Assembly (NCBI GenBank): GCA_032718865.1
Contig: JALUTQ010000035.1
Span: 248,001-312,000 of the forward strand
Source: Tilletia caries
Taxonomy: Eukaryota > Basidiomycota > Exobasidiomycetes > Tilletiales > Tilletiaceae
Direction: 5' to 3'
Length of the DNA stretch: 64,000 nt
In this document: positions 44,950 through 57,233 of the stretch, piece by piece
Layout of the letters: the number at the start of each line of letters is the position of its first letter
Numbering within the stretch: the stretch's first letter is position 1
Program-made: the position numbers and the translations under genes
Notes under the pieces: generated by a model
Databases searched by the model: none
Told to the model about the DNA's origin: nothing
Seen by the model: the letters and a program-made list of their open reading frames with translations, nothing else

Positions 44950-46104
44950 TTGATTTACGTGGAAGCGATAACATGGAGCCCAGAGCGGTACGTGTAAGCA
45001 GGAAAGTGATGTACTGCGAACAAGGGGAAAGTCCAGTCGGGGAACGTTTTGCGAGCGCTTTCGAAGTCGGCAGGTGTCGAGTGCTTGTTTGATTGCGACG
45101 TCGCGAAGAGGAGCGCTCCAGCCTCCATCGTCTGTCGCCAAAGATCCATCTCTGCGCGCCGGAGTCGCAAGCCCGAAACGATTCTGGCCCTTGTCGAATA
45201 TGGAGATCACGTTGCGCAGAAAGGAACCCCGAAGACCCAGGCAGTCCCACACCCAAATCCCAACCAACCCGTCTCAGTAAAGCGGAAGGAGAAGACCGGG
45301 GCGGAAAGAACACCTGCTGAGCTGAGCGAGTCGAAGGAGCCGGGAAGTTTGAAAAACGAGATGCTCCGGAGGGCCAAGCCGCTGATACCCTGATTGCCTC
45401 CCTCCTTCTGGAGGGTGAGGAATCGAGAATCGCCCAGTCCGATGGCCGCGGACGGTGCTTGAAGTCCTCCGATCTGGACCGTGTCCTTGGAAACGATTCC
45501 TCTGCCCCATGTATTGTCGGTGTATTCAACGGAAAAGCGTTGAGAATTTCGAACGGAGGTCGAGGATGCCTGAGGATGGTACTTTAATCACCAATTTGTC
45601 CGCTGTGAGTCAGAAAGCGTACGGTCTATGGAGCATCGATAAATCAATGTTAGGTGAGTGCTGATCGCTTGCGCTCAAGGCAGGAAGGTGACAATGGAAA
45701 CATGCACGTACCTGAGCCAGTGTCGAAATAACACAGCACCGATTGGCCAGGCTGACCGAACGCGATCCTTCCAATCCACAGCATGTCTTGAAATGCCTCA
45801 GCTGCTCCTGTAGCGTCAGATTTCCATCTTGAAGTGGATAAGCCACTCCGGTATTCGCTCGGAAGTTGGCAAAGGTGCGACTGTGCTTGGCCCGGATCTG
45901 CGTCAAGTGAGCGTTCAACTTGTCAAAGTCGAGAATGGTGGAGTTGAACTGGTGAAAGTGTTGGATCCGTTTGGTAATGGGGATCGAGACTGGAGATGCT
46001 GGTGCACCTTGCTATGAGGGTGCGATGCCGGGGGCGGGAAATCCCAGGGCGAGCGTGATGATCGATGCTGCGAGAAGGACGGGCAAGAGAATTCGGTGGA
46101 ACAT
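44950..46104 (-). pseudogene. Decayed pepsin-family aspartic protease
   Basis: A signal peptide (MFHRILLPVLLAASIITLAL) starts at 46104, with an in-frame stop soon after. A propeptide-like stretch follows, then the first catalytic loop IAFGQPGQSVLCYFDTGS in a shifted frame. After an intron come SVEYTDNTWGRGIVSKDTVQ, IGGLQ, GISGLALRSISFFKLPGSFD and VLSAPVFSFRFTETG. The frame then jumps to the family C-terminus, FLRNVISIFDKGQNRFGLA. The second catalytic Asp region is missing, so most of the C-terminal lobe has been deleted. An intact relative would be a secreted acid protease. Confidence 0.8.
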
Positions 46105-46622
46105 GAGTTGGGCCCGAATCTATCTGTGTCGAAGAAGGGAGAAAGGATGTGTAAGGAGGGGAGACTAGCAAAGAATGATCAGCGATCAGCTCTGCCTTAT
46201 GTATCTTGCACCGGTCTGCTCTCCGTGATCAATCAACACGACGACAATCACCATCAGCTTGGTCTCCGTCGAAAACGGTTCATCAGTCGTAACTCATTCA
46301 TGGGTCCTTGGGCGGTTGGGCCTGGGCTAGCTTCCGTCCGGAGGTCGTGACAGTGAGTCAGTCAGCCAGTAGTCGTGATTGTTGATGCGGGAAAGATCTT
46401 AGATAAAAAGACGCTCACCCGTTGCGCTGACGGGTCCGTGTTCGCTGCTGAGGCGACGGCGGTCATGCTGGAAGTCGGTGGGAAGTGGAGCGTAGACAGG
46501 CTCTACATACTGCTCCCGACGAATTCGTTCGTCTTCGAAGAAGGGAGGCTTTGCATTTGCAGGAGAATCTAGAATACAGAGAAGTGACCGCCGTGAAGTC
46601 GGTAGGGCAGTCAAAAAGCGCT
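46105..46622. other. Intergenic region, island/core boundary
   Basis: Between the protease pseudogene start and the SSL2 stop codon I see only short unsupported frames. It probably contains the old protease promoter and the SSL2 3' UTR. Confidence 0.5.
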
Positions 46623-49600
46623 TTACTGCAGCGCACGATCTGCTCTCCGTCGGAAGGCCGTATGTCGACTGCCCGAGTCTTTCGCAATGGTGCGATTCAT
46701 CGACCGATTGCGTTCCTGCACCAGGTTAGGAACAGAGTTACCACGAGTCAGCCTCTATTGGACGAAATCAGCCGATCTCGGTCGGATCTTGACGTAAGTA
46801 CTCACCACATATGACATCGGGTTGGCACCACTCAGAGCATTTAAACTGCCCGTTGTACGCTGAGCCCGACTCGCCCCACCGCGATTCCGAGCAGCCGCAC
46901 CAGCATTGAGGTCGTCCGCCCACTCCCGACCGATGATGTCCGTACCCACATCCGCCGCACTCTCATTCGCAATAAGCACAGCCTGCAGCAGCTCCACCTG
47001 CTCCGGCTGCGTCCGATACACGAGCTCAGGCAATTCCTCCATCCCCGCCAGATGGGTAATCACCCGGAAGGCGTAGCCCTGGTCGATAAGGAACTGCTGT
47101 CGTTTTGTCGAGTAGAACATCTCCGAAGTGTCCTTGCTGACGAGACTGTAGAAGAAGGCGTTGAAGCCTTCGTCGTTCCTCCTCTTGGCACGCAGGATTC
47201 GACCCAGTCGCTGGGCTTCCTGACGACGCGATCCGAAGTGGGACGAAATCTGGATCAGGCACGTCGCCTCGGGAAGGTCGATGGAGGTGTCACCGACTTT
47301 GGAAAGGAAGATAGTGTTGATGTTAGGGTTGTGTTGGAAGTGCTGCAAGATACCCATCCGCTCAATCTGCGCCGTTCCACCGTGAATGAACGGCTTGCCG
47401 AGCTTCTTCGCATATGCCTGATGTGATCAGATCAAAGCAGCCGGGTTGATCAGTACTGCCACCTAAGCCCGTGCCACAAGCGCGTCCGAGAAGACTCACT
47501 TCGAGAGCATAGACATTGTCAGAGAAGACAATGATCTTGTCTCCTCGGCCCTCATGGTAGTTGATGAGGAACTGGCAGGCCTGGAACTTGTTCGGGTTCA
47601 TGCAGTACAGCAGCATCTTCCTGCGTGCAGATTCTCGAAGGTATTCCCGGTAGAATTCGGGTGTCATTGGGCACCATACTTCCGCACACTGATTCAAAAG
47701 GAGGGCTTCATCAGCATGTGGAATGGAACATGCAGAAAGAAGAGAGGGGAGTGACGAGACGAACCTGAACGGTAGCGATGTGACCCTTCGCAGCGAGCTC
47801 CATCCAGTTGGCCTCATATAGCTTCGGGCCAACAAGGAAGTTGAGTTCATCAATCTTCTCGTCCTCACGCACCAGGGTGGCTTCGAGACGTGTAGAGAAC
47901 GAAAAGATCAGCCCCTCGCAAATCTAGCAAACAGCACCAGGTAGGAAAGGCGGATCCAACTCACCAGTCAGACCCAACTTGCTGTGTGCCTTAATTTTGG
48001 TCAGCACACGTCGGAACATGCTCGCTGGAACGACGTGGACCTCGTCCAAGAGGATGAATCCCCACTCTCGACTTTCGAGAAAGTTCATCATGCGCTCCGA
48101 GGAGTGCGATCGCTTGCCAGTGTTGGCGACCATCGAGTAGGTCGACACGACGATACCAGACGCGCCGGAGAACTGAAGAATAATGAAGCCCATATGTTAG
48201 AGCAAGTTTGAAAAACGGTGAGCGCGAGGAGGAGTTATGTCCCAAACGTACCTTTTGCTTGTGATCGGCAGTGAATACACTGATCTGGTTGTCCTGGATG
48301 TTGCTCCACATCAAGAACTGCTGCCGCCACTGCATGACACTGACACTGCTCGTGCACAACACCAAACAGCTCTTCCGGATGGTGCACGCAGCCGTGATAC
48401 CAACAAGGGTCTTTCCAGCACCGCACGGCAGCACAATAATCCCGCTCCGCGCACGCCCATTTCCAAACATCTTGCTCAGACTCTTCTCCTGGTACGGCCG
48501 AATGTGCGTCGTCGGTTTGAGGTCAATCTCGAGATCCGGATTGAGCTGGTCGTTCCGGAAGTCGTACTCCTCCAGCATGGGATAGCCAATGTCTTGACAT
48601 CGCTTCTTGACTTTCTCAATCGTCTCTTCGAGAATCTCAAAGTTGTGGACAATGTCGTCGTCGAGCTCGTCGGCGTCGTCCACACCAATTATGGCGGTGA
48701 AGAGGTCCGCGTCGGCTTCTTTCCGCGCTGCATCGGCCGTCGAAAGCGGGGCCGAGGTGGAGGTGACGTTCGGATTGGTTTGGTCCTTGGACGTCCCGCT
48801 CACTGCGCCCTGAGCCTGCTGCGCGCCCGTTGCCGAACCGTTGGCTCCCTGTTGTTGTTGCTGTGCCCTCCGCACAGCACTTTCTGTCCCAGGAATGATC
48901 AAGTCGCCTCGCGTGGGCGCCTGAATCTTTCCGAGCACTTCCAACCCGGAGCCACCCTTGCGTCCGCCATTGGCACCATTCGCCCCACCACTCCCATCCT
49001 CACCCGGTTTGATGCGCGCACTGCCGATGACCTCGTCCTGCAAGAGCTCTCTGAGAATCTGCGGATGGGCAGATTCGACGAAGTACTTGTTCTGCTTGAG
49101 GACAAGCTTGACTTTGCCGAAGGAGGCTGTGTTGGTGCGAATGAAGTCGACGACGGACTCAGGGACGGGTACCTTGGAGAGTCGGTTGAGGACGGAGATG
49201 ATGTCGTTGGGAAGGAGGCCGACAGATACGGCCGCATACAGGGAGTACTGGGTGAGCTTGTATTCGTGAATGTATGCAGGTCTAGAGAAGGCACGCGAAT
49301 GTCAGTGTGAGGCCGCTTCCAACGCTTCCCGGTCCGCACGCCGGGCGCATTTGCTCACCGGCTGACAGGCTCTGCAATCGCCACAAGGAAGTCTTGCGCC
49401 TGATCAGCAATCGGACTGAATCCTTCGAGGATGATGTGGCCGTCCTCCGGCGAGATCCAGAGCGGGCGGGAGGCATGATCGATCTTGAGCGGCAGCTTGG
49501 TGAAATCGCGCGCGTTGAAATGGTAGTCTTGCGGAATATCGTCGTCATGTCCCTTAATGCGCTCCGCTTCCTGCACGAAGTCGTCCTCGTCGCCGCCGTC

Positions 49601-50011
49601 CCGTTGCTTGCTGCGAGCCTTTCCTTTCCCCTTGGCGCGGGAGGAGGCTGTCTTGCGCGAGCTGGGGTTGTACTCGGCGTCTCCGTCCTCTTCATCGTCA
49701 TCCTCGTCGTCGATCCCATCTTCCTCGTCATCGAACTTCTCAGCATCATTCCGCGCCACCGGCCGCCTGCTCTGCCCAGCCGAGCTCCCACCCGGCGCAG
49801 TTCTCCTGCCCGCTGCCACAGCTCCCCCACCATCTGCGTCGGAATCATCGTCAATCACAATGGGCTCATTCGAAGGCTGCGGCCGCTTCAGCTTGACGGT
49901 CATGCGCGGTCGCTTGCTGGGCGTGGCGGCGGGCGTGCTCCTACTGCTGATGCCTGTGAGCTCAGGCTCGGGAGATGGAGACGGGCGGGTTGTGCGCTTA
50001 GAGCCTGGCAT
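46623..50011 (-). CDS. SSL2: TFIIH helicase/translocase XPB (Ssl2/Rad25)
   Basis: Seven minus-strand exons (50011-49359, 49281-48252, 48172-47965, 47880-47765, 47688-47500, 47417-46806, 46715-46623) encode 966 residues. XPB is the 3'-5' DNA translocase of TFIIH, needed for promoter opening by RNA polymerase II and for nucleotide excision repair. Helicase motifs are visible: Q-motif region [20 protein letters not shown], Walker [17 protein letters not shown] box [17 protein letters not shown], and motif [18 protein letters not shown]. Also typical are the XPB N-terminal block [20 protein letters not shown] and the C-terminal NPMSYVE. The acidic N-terminus (residues 50-130) is longer than in yeast (843 residues total). 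It is divergent from SSN8. Confidence 0.96.
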
Positions 50012-50354
50012 GGCGACAGACCTTCAGACCGGACAGAGAGACGGAAGATCGGAAGATGCTGAATCAGAGCGCGCGCACGCCGTCAGGTGAACAGACAAGC
50101 TGATCACTACACTGAGCGAGCGAGAGATTTGAGCAAGTCAGTGAGCAAGATGGTTGTGCTGATGGCCCTGGTGCTGAGTGTCGAGGGGGAGGAGCGGGTC
50201 GAGCTTTGCATGTGGAGGTGGAGGTCCGCTTTTCCCACGGGACGTACCCTGACCTCGCTCCCTCTGAAGCAAGTGTAGCAACGGATGGCTGAGGGAAGGC
50301 AGTAAGAGGGAATGCATGTAAGCCAGCCCCTCGCTGTGCTGTGCGGACGGAGAA
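50012..50354. other. Divergent promoter SSL2/SSN8
   Basis: This 343-bp interval lies between the two start codons and shows no coding sequence. It must supply promoters for both transcription genes. Confidence 0.6.
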
Positions 50355-52805
50355 ATGGCAGCGGACTACTGGCGATCCAGTCAATGGTGAGCCCATCGCC
50401 GCGTGTTCGAACGCTCAGGACGGGGCAAGTCATTTCGAAAGCTCACCCTGATGATATCCTCTTGGAATTTATAAACGACAGCCATAACTGGCAGTTCACT
50501 CATGAGCAACTCGCCCTCGCAAGACTTGAGGATGCTCGCTTTGCAAGCCCTCTCGAACTCAGCGCCATCGGAATCTGGATTGGGAATAGTTGAGTTTCTC
50601 ATTCGCTTTCATCCTATACATACTCCTTCGTATAATTTTCTAAGTGATCTTTCTTTACATCTTGAATTCCCTGTCCTTTCTTTTGCCTTACAGCCGTGTC
50701 CGAACTCTGCAAACGACTCGTCCTGCGTCAGAGAGTTACGGCGACGGCTACCGTCTTTGCCAGGCGGTTCTACGCCAAAAACTCGTACTCGGCCACCGAT
50801 CCTTGTCTCGTCTGTGCGTCGTGCGTCTACGTTGCCGCCAAAGTTGAGGAGATGCCGATCCACGTCAAGCAAGTCGTCACCGAGGCCATGCGACTCTTCG
50901 CAGGTGCGTCTCGCTCTCTCTCCTTTTCCAGTTTTCAGGACTGACTTGTGAATTTTTCTGTTTGGGAACAGAGACGAGCGCAGGCAAGTTCGCCTTCCCC
51001 TCCGACCGCGCCGTCCTAGCCGAGATGGAATTCTACCTGATCGAAGACCTCGAATTCGACCTGATCATCCACCACCCGTACCGGGCCCTTGTTTCCATCT
51101 ACGACGCGATAGGGAACGACTCCAAAAAACAACAACAGCAGCAGCAACAACATCAACATCAGCAACAGCAGCAGCAACATCATGCCGGCATGGGACATCT
51201 GCACGGGCACGGACTCGATCCGTCTGATTCGCCCGCTTCGGACGCCTTCTCCCAGCATCTAGCCGGAGTGAACGCTGCAGAAGAAATGGGCAGCGCAGGG
51301 GGGTATATCGGATCTGGCAGCACACTCGGTGGGGCCGGGGCCAGCGTAGGCGGTATGGATGGGTTCGGTATCAGGGGCAGTATGCTCGGTCCGGGCGAAT
51401 GGGCTGCTAGGAACATTGCTGCCGACGCGGTGACGATGGCGCTTCAGCAGGAGATCAAACCTCACGATGTGGGCAAGGTGCCGTACAAGCTTGACATTTT
51501 TGACGAACATGTCTTCCAAATGGCATGGTGAGACTTCCCTCTTTTCCTTGTGTGCCTGGAGATAATCGGATGACTGACCGCCATTTTTGTGTTGCCAGGG
51601 CCATGCTGAACGACGTCTACCGGAGCGAAATCGCACTCCTCTACCCACCGTACCTCATCGCCCTCGCCTCCGTCTGCCTCGCGCTCGTCGTCCAAGAAGA
51701 AGCCTTCCAAAAGCTCCAAATGGGCCAAATCAGCCTCGACATCGCCGCCGCTACCGCCATGGGGGCGACAACTGCGACGACCCCGCGGGATGCAACCGTC
51801 TTCTCCTCACTGGCGTCGTCCTCGTCGGCGCCGATTAGTGTGGAGAGGGTGAGGAAGTTGGAGAGGGAGGGGCGGGGAATCGTCGAGGAGGCGGAGTTGA
51901 AGCGGTTGGCGGAGGCGGCGGGGCAGACGGGATGGGGGCCGAAGGGTGGTGCTGGTGCACCATCGGGTTCGGCAGGTGCGTCACGTGTATCTCCTTCTGA
52001 AGAGGCAATTCGGAGGGGAGCAACCACTTCGCCTGCTGCGACTCGGAGTGGTGCGCCCGGGCCGCGTCCGTCGGGAGTGGGAAGTATGAGTCGACCCTTC
52101 TCGCCCGCTGCTGCCTCACCCATGGGCGACCATCCGACCCCAGCAGGAGCAGCAGCAGCGACCGGCGTGTCGTCTTCGTCCTCTTCAGCGACGACGAGAA
52201 GACCGTTCCACCCAGGTCTTCCACCCCGTCCGCCGCACCTCCCGCCCCGGCCGGACTCCCTCCTGCGCTCGACGTCAGCGAGCGGAGCTAGTTCGGTCCA
52301 TACGCTGCAGAATCGTGCGCAGCCGCCGGTCGAGGGTCTGGGAATTGGGGGCGGTGCAGGTGGGTATGGAGGGGGTGGTCCCGGTACGGTACGCACGCCG
52401 GGATATGCGCATTCTCCCGGGTTAATGACGCCCCCAGCCCCTCTACCCGCACATGCGTCCTCTCACCTGCGCACCTCCATCCTCGCCCCAGCCAGCACAT
52501 CCACCTCTTCCACCTCCTCCGGCCGAGCACCAGCCCAGTCCCCACCGCCGCCTCCGCACAACCCCCTCGGTCTACCGACGGACCCGCCCCCGCATCCTGT
52601 CGTGCTCTTCCTGTCGTCGCTGAATGTGGGTATCCCGACGCTGGCGGAGATTGTGCAGGAGATGGTGAGTGGGTATGAGGTGTGGCATGCGTGTAAAGCG
52701 CTTGTGGATGATGGGCGGGGGATGTTGGCACTTTTGGAGGGGATGCGGGAGAAGCGGCGCGCTGTGCTTCTGACTGCGAAGCGGGCGCGGATGGCGGGGG
52801 GTTGA
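50355..52805 (+). CDS. SSN8: Cyclin C (Mediator kinase module), greatly enlarged
   Basis: Five exons (50355-50386, 50482-50588, 50694-50903, 50972-51527, 51599-52805) encode 703 residues, against roughly 250-330 in most organisms. The start MAADYWRSSQ and helix HNWQFTHEQLALARLEDARF are typical. The first cyclin box is intact (QRVTATATVFARRFYAKNSY, LVCASCVYVAAKVEEMP, EMEFYLIEDLEFDLIIHHPY). A Gln/His run and a Gly-rich insert (about 165-260) interrupt the boxes. The second box begins WAMLNDVYRSEIALLYPPYL and, after a ~300-residue Ser/Pro/Gly insert, ends with FLSSLNVGIPTLAEIVQEMV. Cyclin C activates Cdk8/Ssn3 in the Mediator kinase module. The second donor (GTTGAG) is unusual but restores phase. 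Confidence 0.9.
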
Positions 52806-53091
52806 GAAATTCCATGCTTTTGTCAGTTGTATGTTGTCACACAGGATTGGAGGTTGCATCAGGTTCGTTTTGAATTTCACTTGAGAGTCAAGCTTAGGAC
52901 CCAGGGAAGAACAATGAAGTTGTCTCGAAGGTTGGAGAAGAATTCTACGGTAAGCCCAGCAAGTAGGCGAGCAAGAAATAGGAGTTTGAGGAAGAAGAGG
53001 AAACGAGGAAGTTGATGACTGCGTATCCGACTGGCTTTGAGGGGGGTATGCTGTACGGGGGCAATGACTGAACGAGAGTTGGAACGAATCA

Positions 53092-54503
53092 CTACTGCTT
53101 CTTGGAAGAGAGTGCCTGGATCTCGCGCCATTCCTTGCGAGACTTCCATCCGGCCTCCTCCTCTCCACGGGCCCCTGCGAATTGAAAGAAAGATTACTTG
53201 GTCAGTCTAGCTCCAACAGGAGTGAATGAGAAAAGCGAGTGCTTATACTTACACCAGAAGCAAGCGGCCAAGCCGGGACCGCCGAGCAGGAGTGCAAAGG
53301 CGGTTCCCTTCAGTCCGACTTCAGCGATCGGATGTCCAGCAGGCGCCCTCGCGACGGCCTTCTCACACTCCAAATCAACCTTACTGGGCTGAGCACCAGT
53401 AAGCGGGTGCGGAATGGGAGTCTGCTGTGTGACCTGGCTGACGACCATCTTGGTGTCCAGGTTGAGAGCCTTCAGTTCGAGGGTGGACGCCTGGGCGCGG
53501 AAGGTGAGCCGTTCGATGGTGACGAGGGCCAGGAGGGCTGTTGAGGTGCCGATGAAGGTGAGGAGGGAGTTGAAGGAGACGTCGTTGAGCTTGACGGGCC
53601 GTTCGAGGTAGAGGGCGTTCGCGACGCGTCCGATGCCGTACCAGTAGAAAATGGCGGATGCGAGTCCGACGCGTCGGTAGCTGTGGAAAGGAAGTAAGCG
53701 AGCGGTGTGAGAGGGGAACCGAGCAATCAGATTCTCTCAATTCCGAAGAGAATTACGCACGAAGACCAGGTGCGCTCGAAGGCTGAACTGAGGTCGCCGG
53801 CTGAGTAGGCTGTGAGACCCTTGCGAACATCAACCTCGTTGTTGGGCACCCTGGAGCCGCCGGAGATGGTGGGCAGGTTGAGAAGCGCGAGGGGAACGAG
53901 CACCAGGGCGATCACTGCCTTGTACCACCTCCCACCTGTTGGCTCGAGGAGCATGATGCAGAATCCAGCGCCGACGTAAAGGAAGAGGATGACGTTGAGA
54001 AGATGAACGCCGATGGCGCGGGTGGGCAGGGGTGCGAGAGAGGCGCGTTTGGAGAGGTAAAGGAGAGAGCCGAGGGTGTAGAAAATGACATAGGGCCCCG
54101 CTGCGACGACGCCGCCTCCGATGAAGACGGCGAGAGCGGCGAGGGCGGGCAACGCGCCGGAGATGAAGCTGATGCGCGAGTTGGGCGAGATGGCGACGTA
54201 GGTGGAGTGGGCGACGAGGGGCATGATGCCGGAGAGCGCGAGGGAGAAGAGGCCGACGGAGTGGAGGTCGGAGCGGGCTTGCTTGAAGAGCGGCAGGACG
54301 ACACAGAGGGACGAGTCGATGATGTTCCCTGCGCTGTTGCTGCTGCTCCCCTTCTGGAGGTTGGGCCAGTTGCAGTGCTTCCACGTGCTGAGGATCGTGC
54401 CCGATGGCTGGTAGCTGTACGACGCGTATGCCAGTGCGAGTGCGATGCCCACACTGGCAGCCAGCGTGAGTGCGAGCTTGACGATCCCAGCTGTGTTTGC
54501 CAT
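53092..54503 (-). CDS. Multi-pass membrane protein, unknown
   Basis: Three minus-strand exons (54503-53761, 53680-53253, 53174-53092) encode 417 residues. I count about eight to nine hydrophobic segments, including LALTLAASVGIALALAYASY, LPALAALAVFIGGGVVAAG, AVIALVLVPLALLNLP and SLLTFIGTSTALLALVTIER. The cytosolic tail is short and charged (SRKEWREIQALSSKK). All junctions preserve phase. It does not match a transporter or receptor family I recognise; it could be a fungal-specific plasma-membrane or vacuolar protein. It converges on SSN8, with 286 bp between the stop codons. Confidence 0.75.
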
Positions 54504-55137
54504 TCTCACTGCTTCTCAATAATACTGTATCCTTTGCGGGTGATCGTCTTGAACTTGGAACTTGGAAGATCCGTCGCGTTGCTGTGACCGTGGGCGTGTG
54601 CGGTGTGCGTGTGAGGGAAATCCTCGATCCATGCCGGTCGGGCTGCGGCGTTTTATTGCGGCCTGTTCCTGAATTCTTGAACGACTCTGTTCCTGAATCT
54701 CCACGTGAGCGGTCGCCGCGGTGGCCGTGCGCGCGTACACTTGTAAACAAACCTCGTCTTGCCTCCTGCTTCGTCTCTCGCTGCTACCTTCGTACCGTGC
54801 TGACTCACCACTCACTGCTGACCCTGTCCTGCCGCTCTCAATGTCTCTGCCGCAGTCCATAAATAACTATCCAGATTCGCTGACGCACCGCTCCAACAGA
54901 GGTGGCTCTTTCCTTCAGCCAGAAGCGGTGTACCAGAACTGCTTCATGGGTTTCTAAGCATTAGGTTTGCGATATCTGAAGCGCTGAGGGGTGACAGGCC
55001 GAGAGGTATGTATATATATGTAAGGCTGTCTAACGTGCATCTCGAAGTCAGGCTTAACGATCTATTCTACAGCTTGTTGTGCTGCGTATCTCCTGTTGTC
55101 CCAACTTACTCACCCTCACATCGATCTCAACAGAGCA
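54504..55137. other. Intergenic region
   Basis: No gene supported. The ~60 bp before the secreted-protein ATG is CT-rich, consistent with a leader. Confidence 0.5.
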
Positions 55138-55938
55138 ATGTACCTCGCACGCTTCTTCCTTCTCCGCCCCCTCCTTCTTCTCTTCCTCCTTCCTCTCGTC
55201 CTTCTTTCCACATTCGCAGAGTCTGCGCCCGTTCATCGTGCAGTCCACTCAGAACCACCACCAGCACCGGATGTTAATCTTCTGCGAGATATGTTCGGTG
55301 AGTGCTCCACACGGCACGCAAATGACCGGTGACCCTTCTTCAGTGGGTTATCAAGACCATCTGACCCTATTTACACAAAGCAGAGATGCACGCTACGACC
55401 TGGCGCCGTCTCATGGCTGAGGCTCAGGCGGCAGGGTCGGATCGACTGCAAACTCTGACGCTTGACGAACTGGACCACGTCACTCTGCTTCTCCACCGCG
55501 CACATAATTCCCTACTCTCGATGAACGAGGTCATGCTGGAGATGCAGCGGCTCGAGAACGCGCCCAGGCCGAGAAAGGAACGCCTCGATGCTCGGGCAGG
55601 CCCCCCACTCCAACAGCAATCCAGTCTTCTGCAAGACATCTACAGTGAGTAGCTCACTTCCACCAGGGAGCTTCCCGTCGACATATGAATAGTCACATCT
55701 GACATTGGAACGTGCCTTGTCATGTTTGGTGCGTGGAGCAGATATCCATCTGAACGACTGGGTCGACTTCAATGGCGCGGTGCGGCAGATCCCATGGGAC
55801 CTAGTGGAAAACATGCCGGATGCCGAGAAGGAACGCTTCTACGCCCTGCTCAACCAGCTCAGGACTTCTCGAGACCGGGTGGAGGAAGTCCTGGAGGTGA
55901 TGCACGAAGAGGGTTTAATTAGGCTAGTAGAGGGATGA
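55138..55938 (+). CDS. Small secreted protein with duplicated exon module
   Basis: Three exons (55138-55297, 55384-55644, 55742-55938) encode 205 residues. A signal peptide (MYLARFFLLRPLLLLFLLPL) ends near STFAESA. The mature protein contains two related modules, each introduced by a hydrophobic-acidic turn at an exon end (NLLRDMF and SLLQDIY), a phase-1 intron, and then a helical segment beginning with H and a Trp (EMHATTWRRLMAEAQ; IHLNDWVDFNGAV). Each module ends in a repeating Glu/Leu helix (NEVMLEMQRLE; VEEVLEVMHEEG). This is good evidence for an internal exon duplication. The 126-residue protein at 42471-43025 has a single similar module. Function unknown. Confidence 0.72.
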
Positions 55939-57233
55939 GTCGGGGGGCGTGGGCTGCTGCTACTATCCTTGCGTCTAAATTTTGGCCCATTCTCCTATCG
56001 TCTGCCTTTCCCAAAGAATACACATCTTCTCCCATAACTTTCTTTCCCTCTTTCAAATTTTGATGGAGCATTGCTTTGACTTGGTGCGCCAGGAGCTGGC
56101 TGTTCCACACTAGATTTGTATATCTGATCACTCTTTTCCCTTCATGATCATACATAATTTCACATTTCACATCTAGTCTCGCTGAGCCCGCCTGCGGGTC
56201 AGGGACGTCCGCAGGACGGTCTCGTGACAACGTTGGGGTCTCACGTATGGGAACCACCGACGCTCCTGATCATTTCGCAGCAGCACCACACCAAATCAAG
56301 CAACACGATCGTCTACTTGACAGCACCACTCCAAACACCTGACAGGCAGTCGCTGGGTGAGCCAGAACCTGATTTTGCTGCTATGAGTCGCTATTTTGCG
56401 CTGACTGCTACGTATTACTGATTGTCTTACAGCACCGGGGTCGGGACTCGTGCGCTGCCCGACTGCTCCTCGCCTCCTCCTCACTCCTCGAGGTCTTCTT
56501 CCGAGTGCTTCTCCGTCCGCACCTCTGGATACACAAGCGTGCGTGAAGCACTGTTTCGTTTGCGCAGGTGAGTTTGTGCATTCTGTGCAATGCGTCAGTC
56601 TGGTCTTCTGTCTGCTGTCCGTGGCTCGTGCTGGCAGCTGACTATCTTCCATCATCTCGTCTTCAGCAGTTCACATCGAAGAGGCACACGAAGACACGAG
56701 CGAGCCTCAAGGATCCTCTCGTTTTTGCTCGATGGTGAGTGTCCTTTTTCATCCCTATTCCCTCTCGCCTTTTTCCCTCGTCGTCCGATGAGTTAAACCG
56801 TTGGTCTGATGTTCGAACTTTTCTTCTCCTTTCCCGCGGCATTGTCAGAACGGACGATCTCTTCAGCCTCCCACCACTGCACTTCCTGAATCTTTGTCGT
56901 GTGTACGTGTGATGTTGAATATCACTTCTCGCTTGACCCCCTGGCTTCCTCATGGCTGACCTTTCTCTCGTCGAATATGGCTACCTCTGTACAGACCTTC
57001 GCAATCATATTCATACACCATCGTCAATCAGAATAAAGTTAACACTTAGCCGCATCATACACTGAGATACAAGATCTTCCCGGTGAAATACTGAGGGTTA
57101 GTATCATACATGATCCCTCTTCCATCCCAGGCTCCCAGCTCCGCTAAAATCTGGAATTCTGGAAATAAAGCTGATTATTTCCTATTTGTCCCAAAGAACC
57201 CTCGACGCCTCACTGTCAAAGCACGAGTAAGAG
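55939..57233. other. Intergenic stretch
   Basis: No supported gene. Short frames and isolated splice-like signals at about 56340-56760 did not assemble into a protein. The left boundary of the putative DUF6589/helicase element should lie in or near the right half; I found no terminal inverted repeat matching sequence beyond 62.6 kb. Confidence 0.45.

Noticed and set aside
48237..49310. 357-codon plus-strand frame opposite SSL2
   Set aside because: SSL2 helicase motifs on the minus strand are unambiguous; the antisense frame is a shadow.
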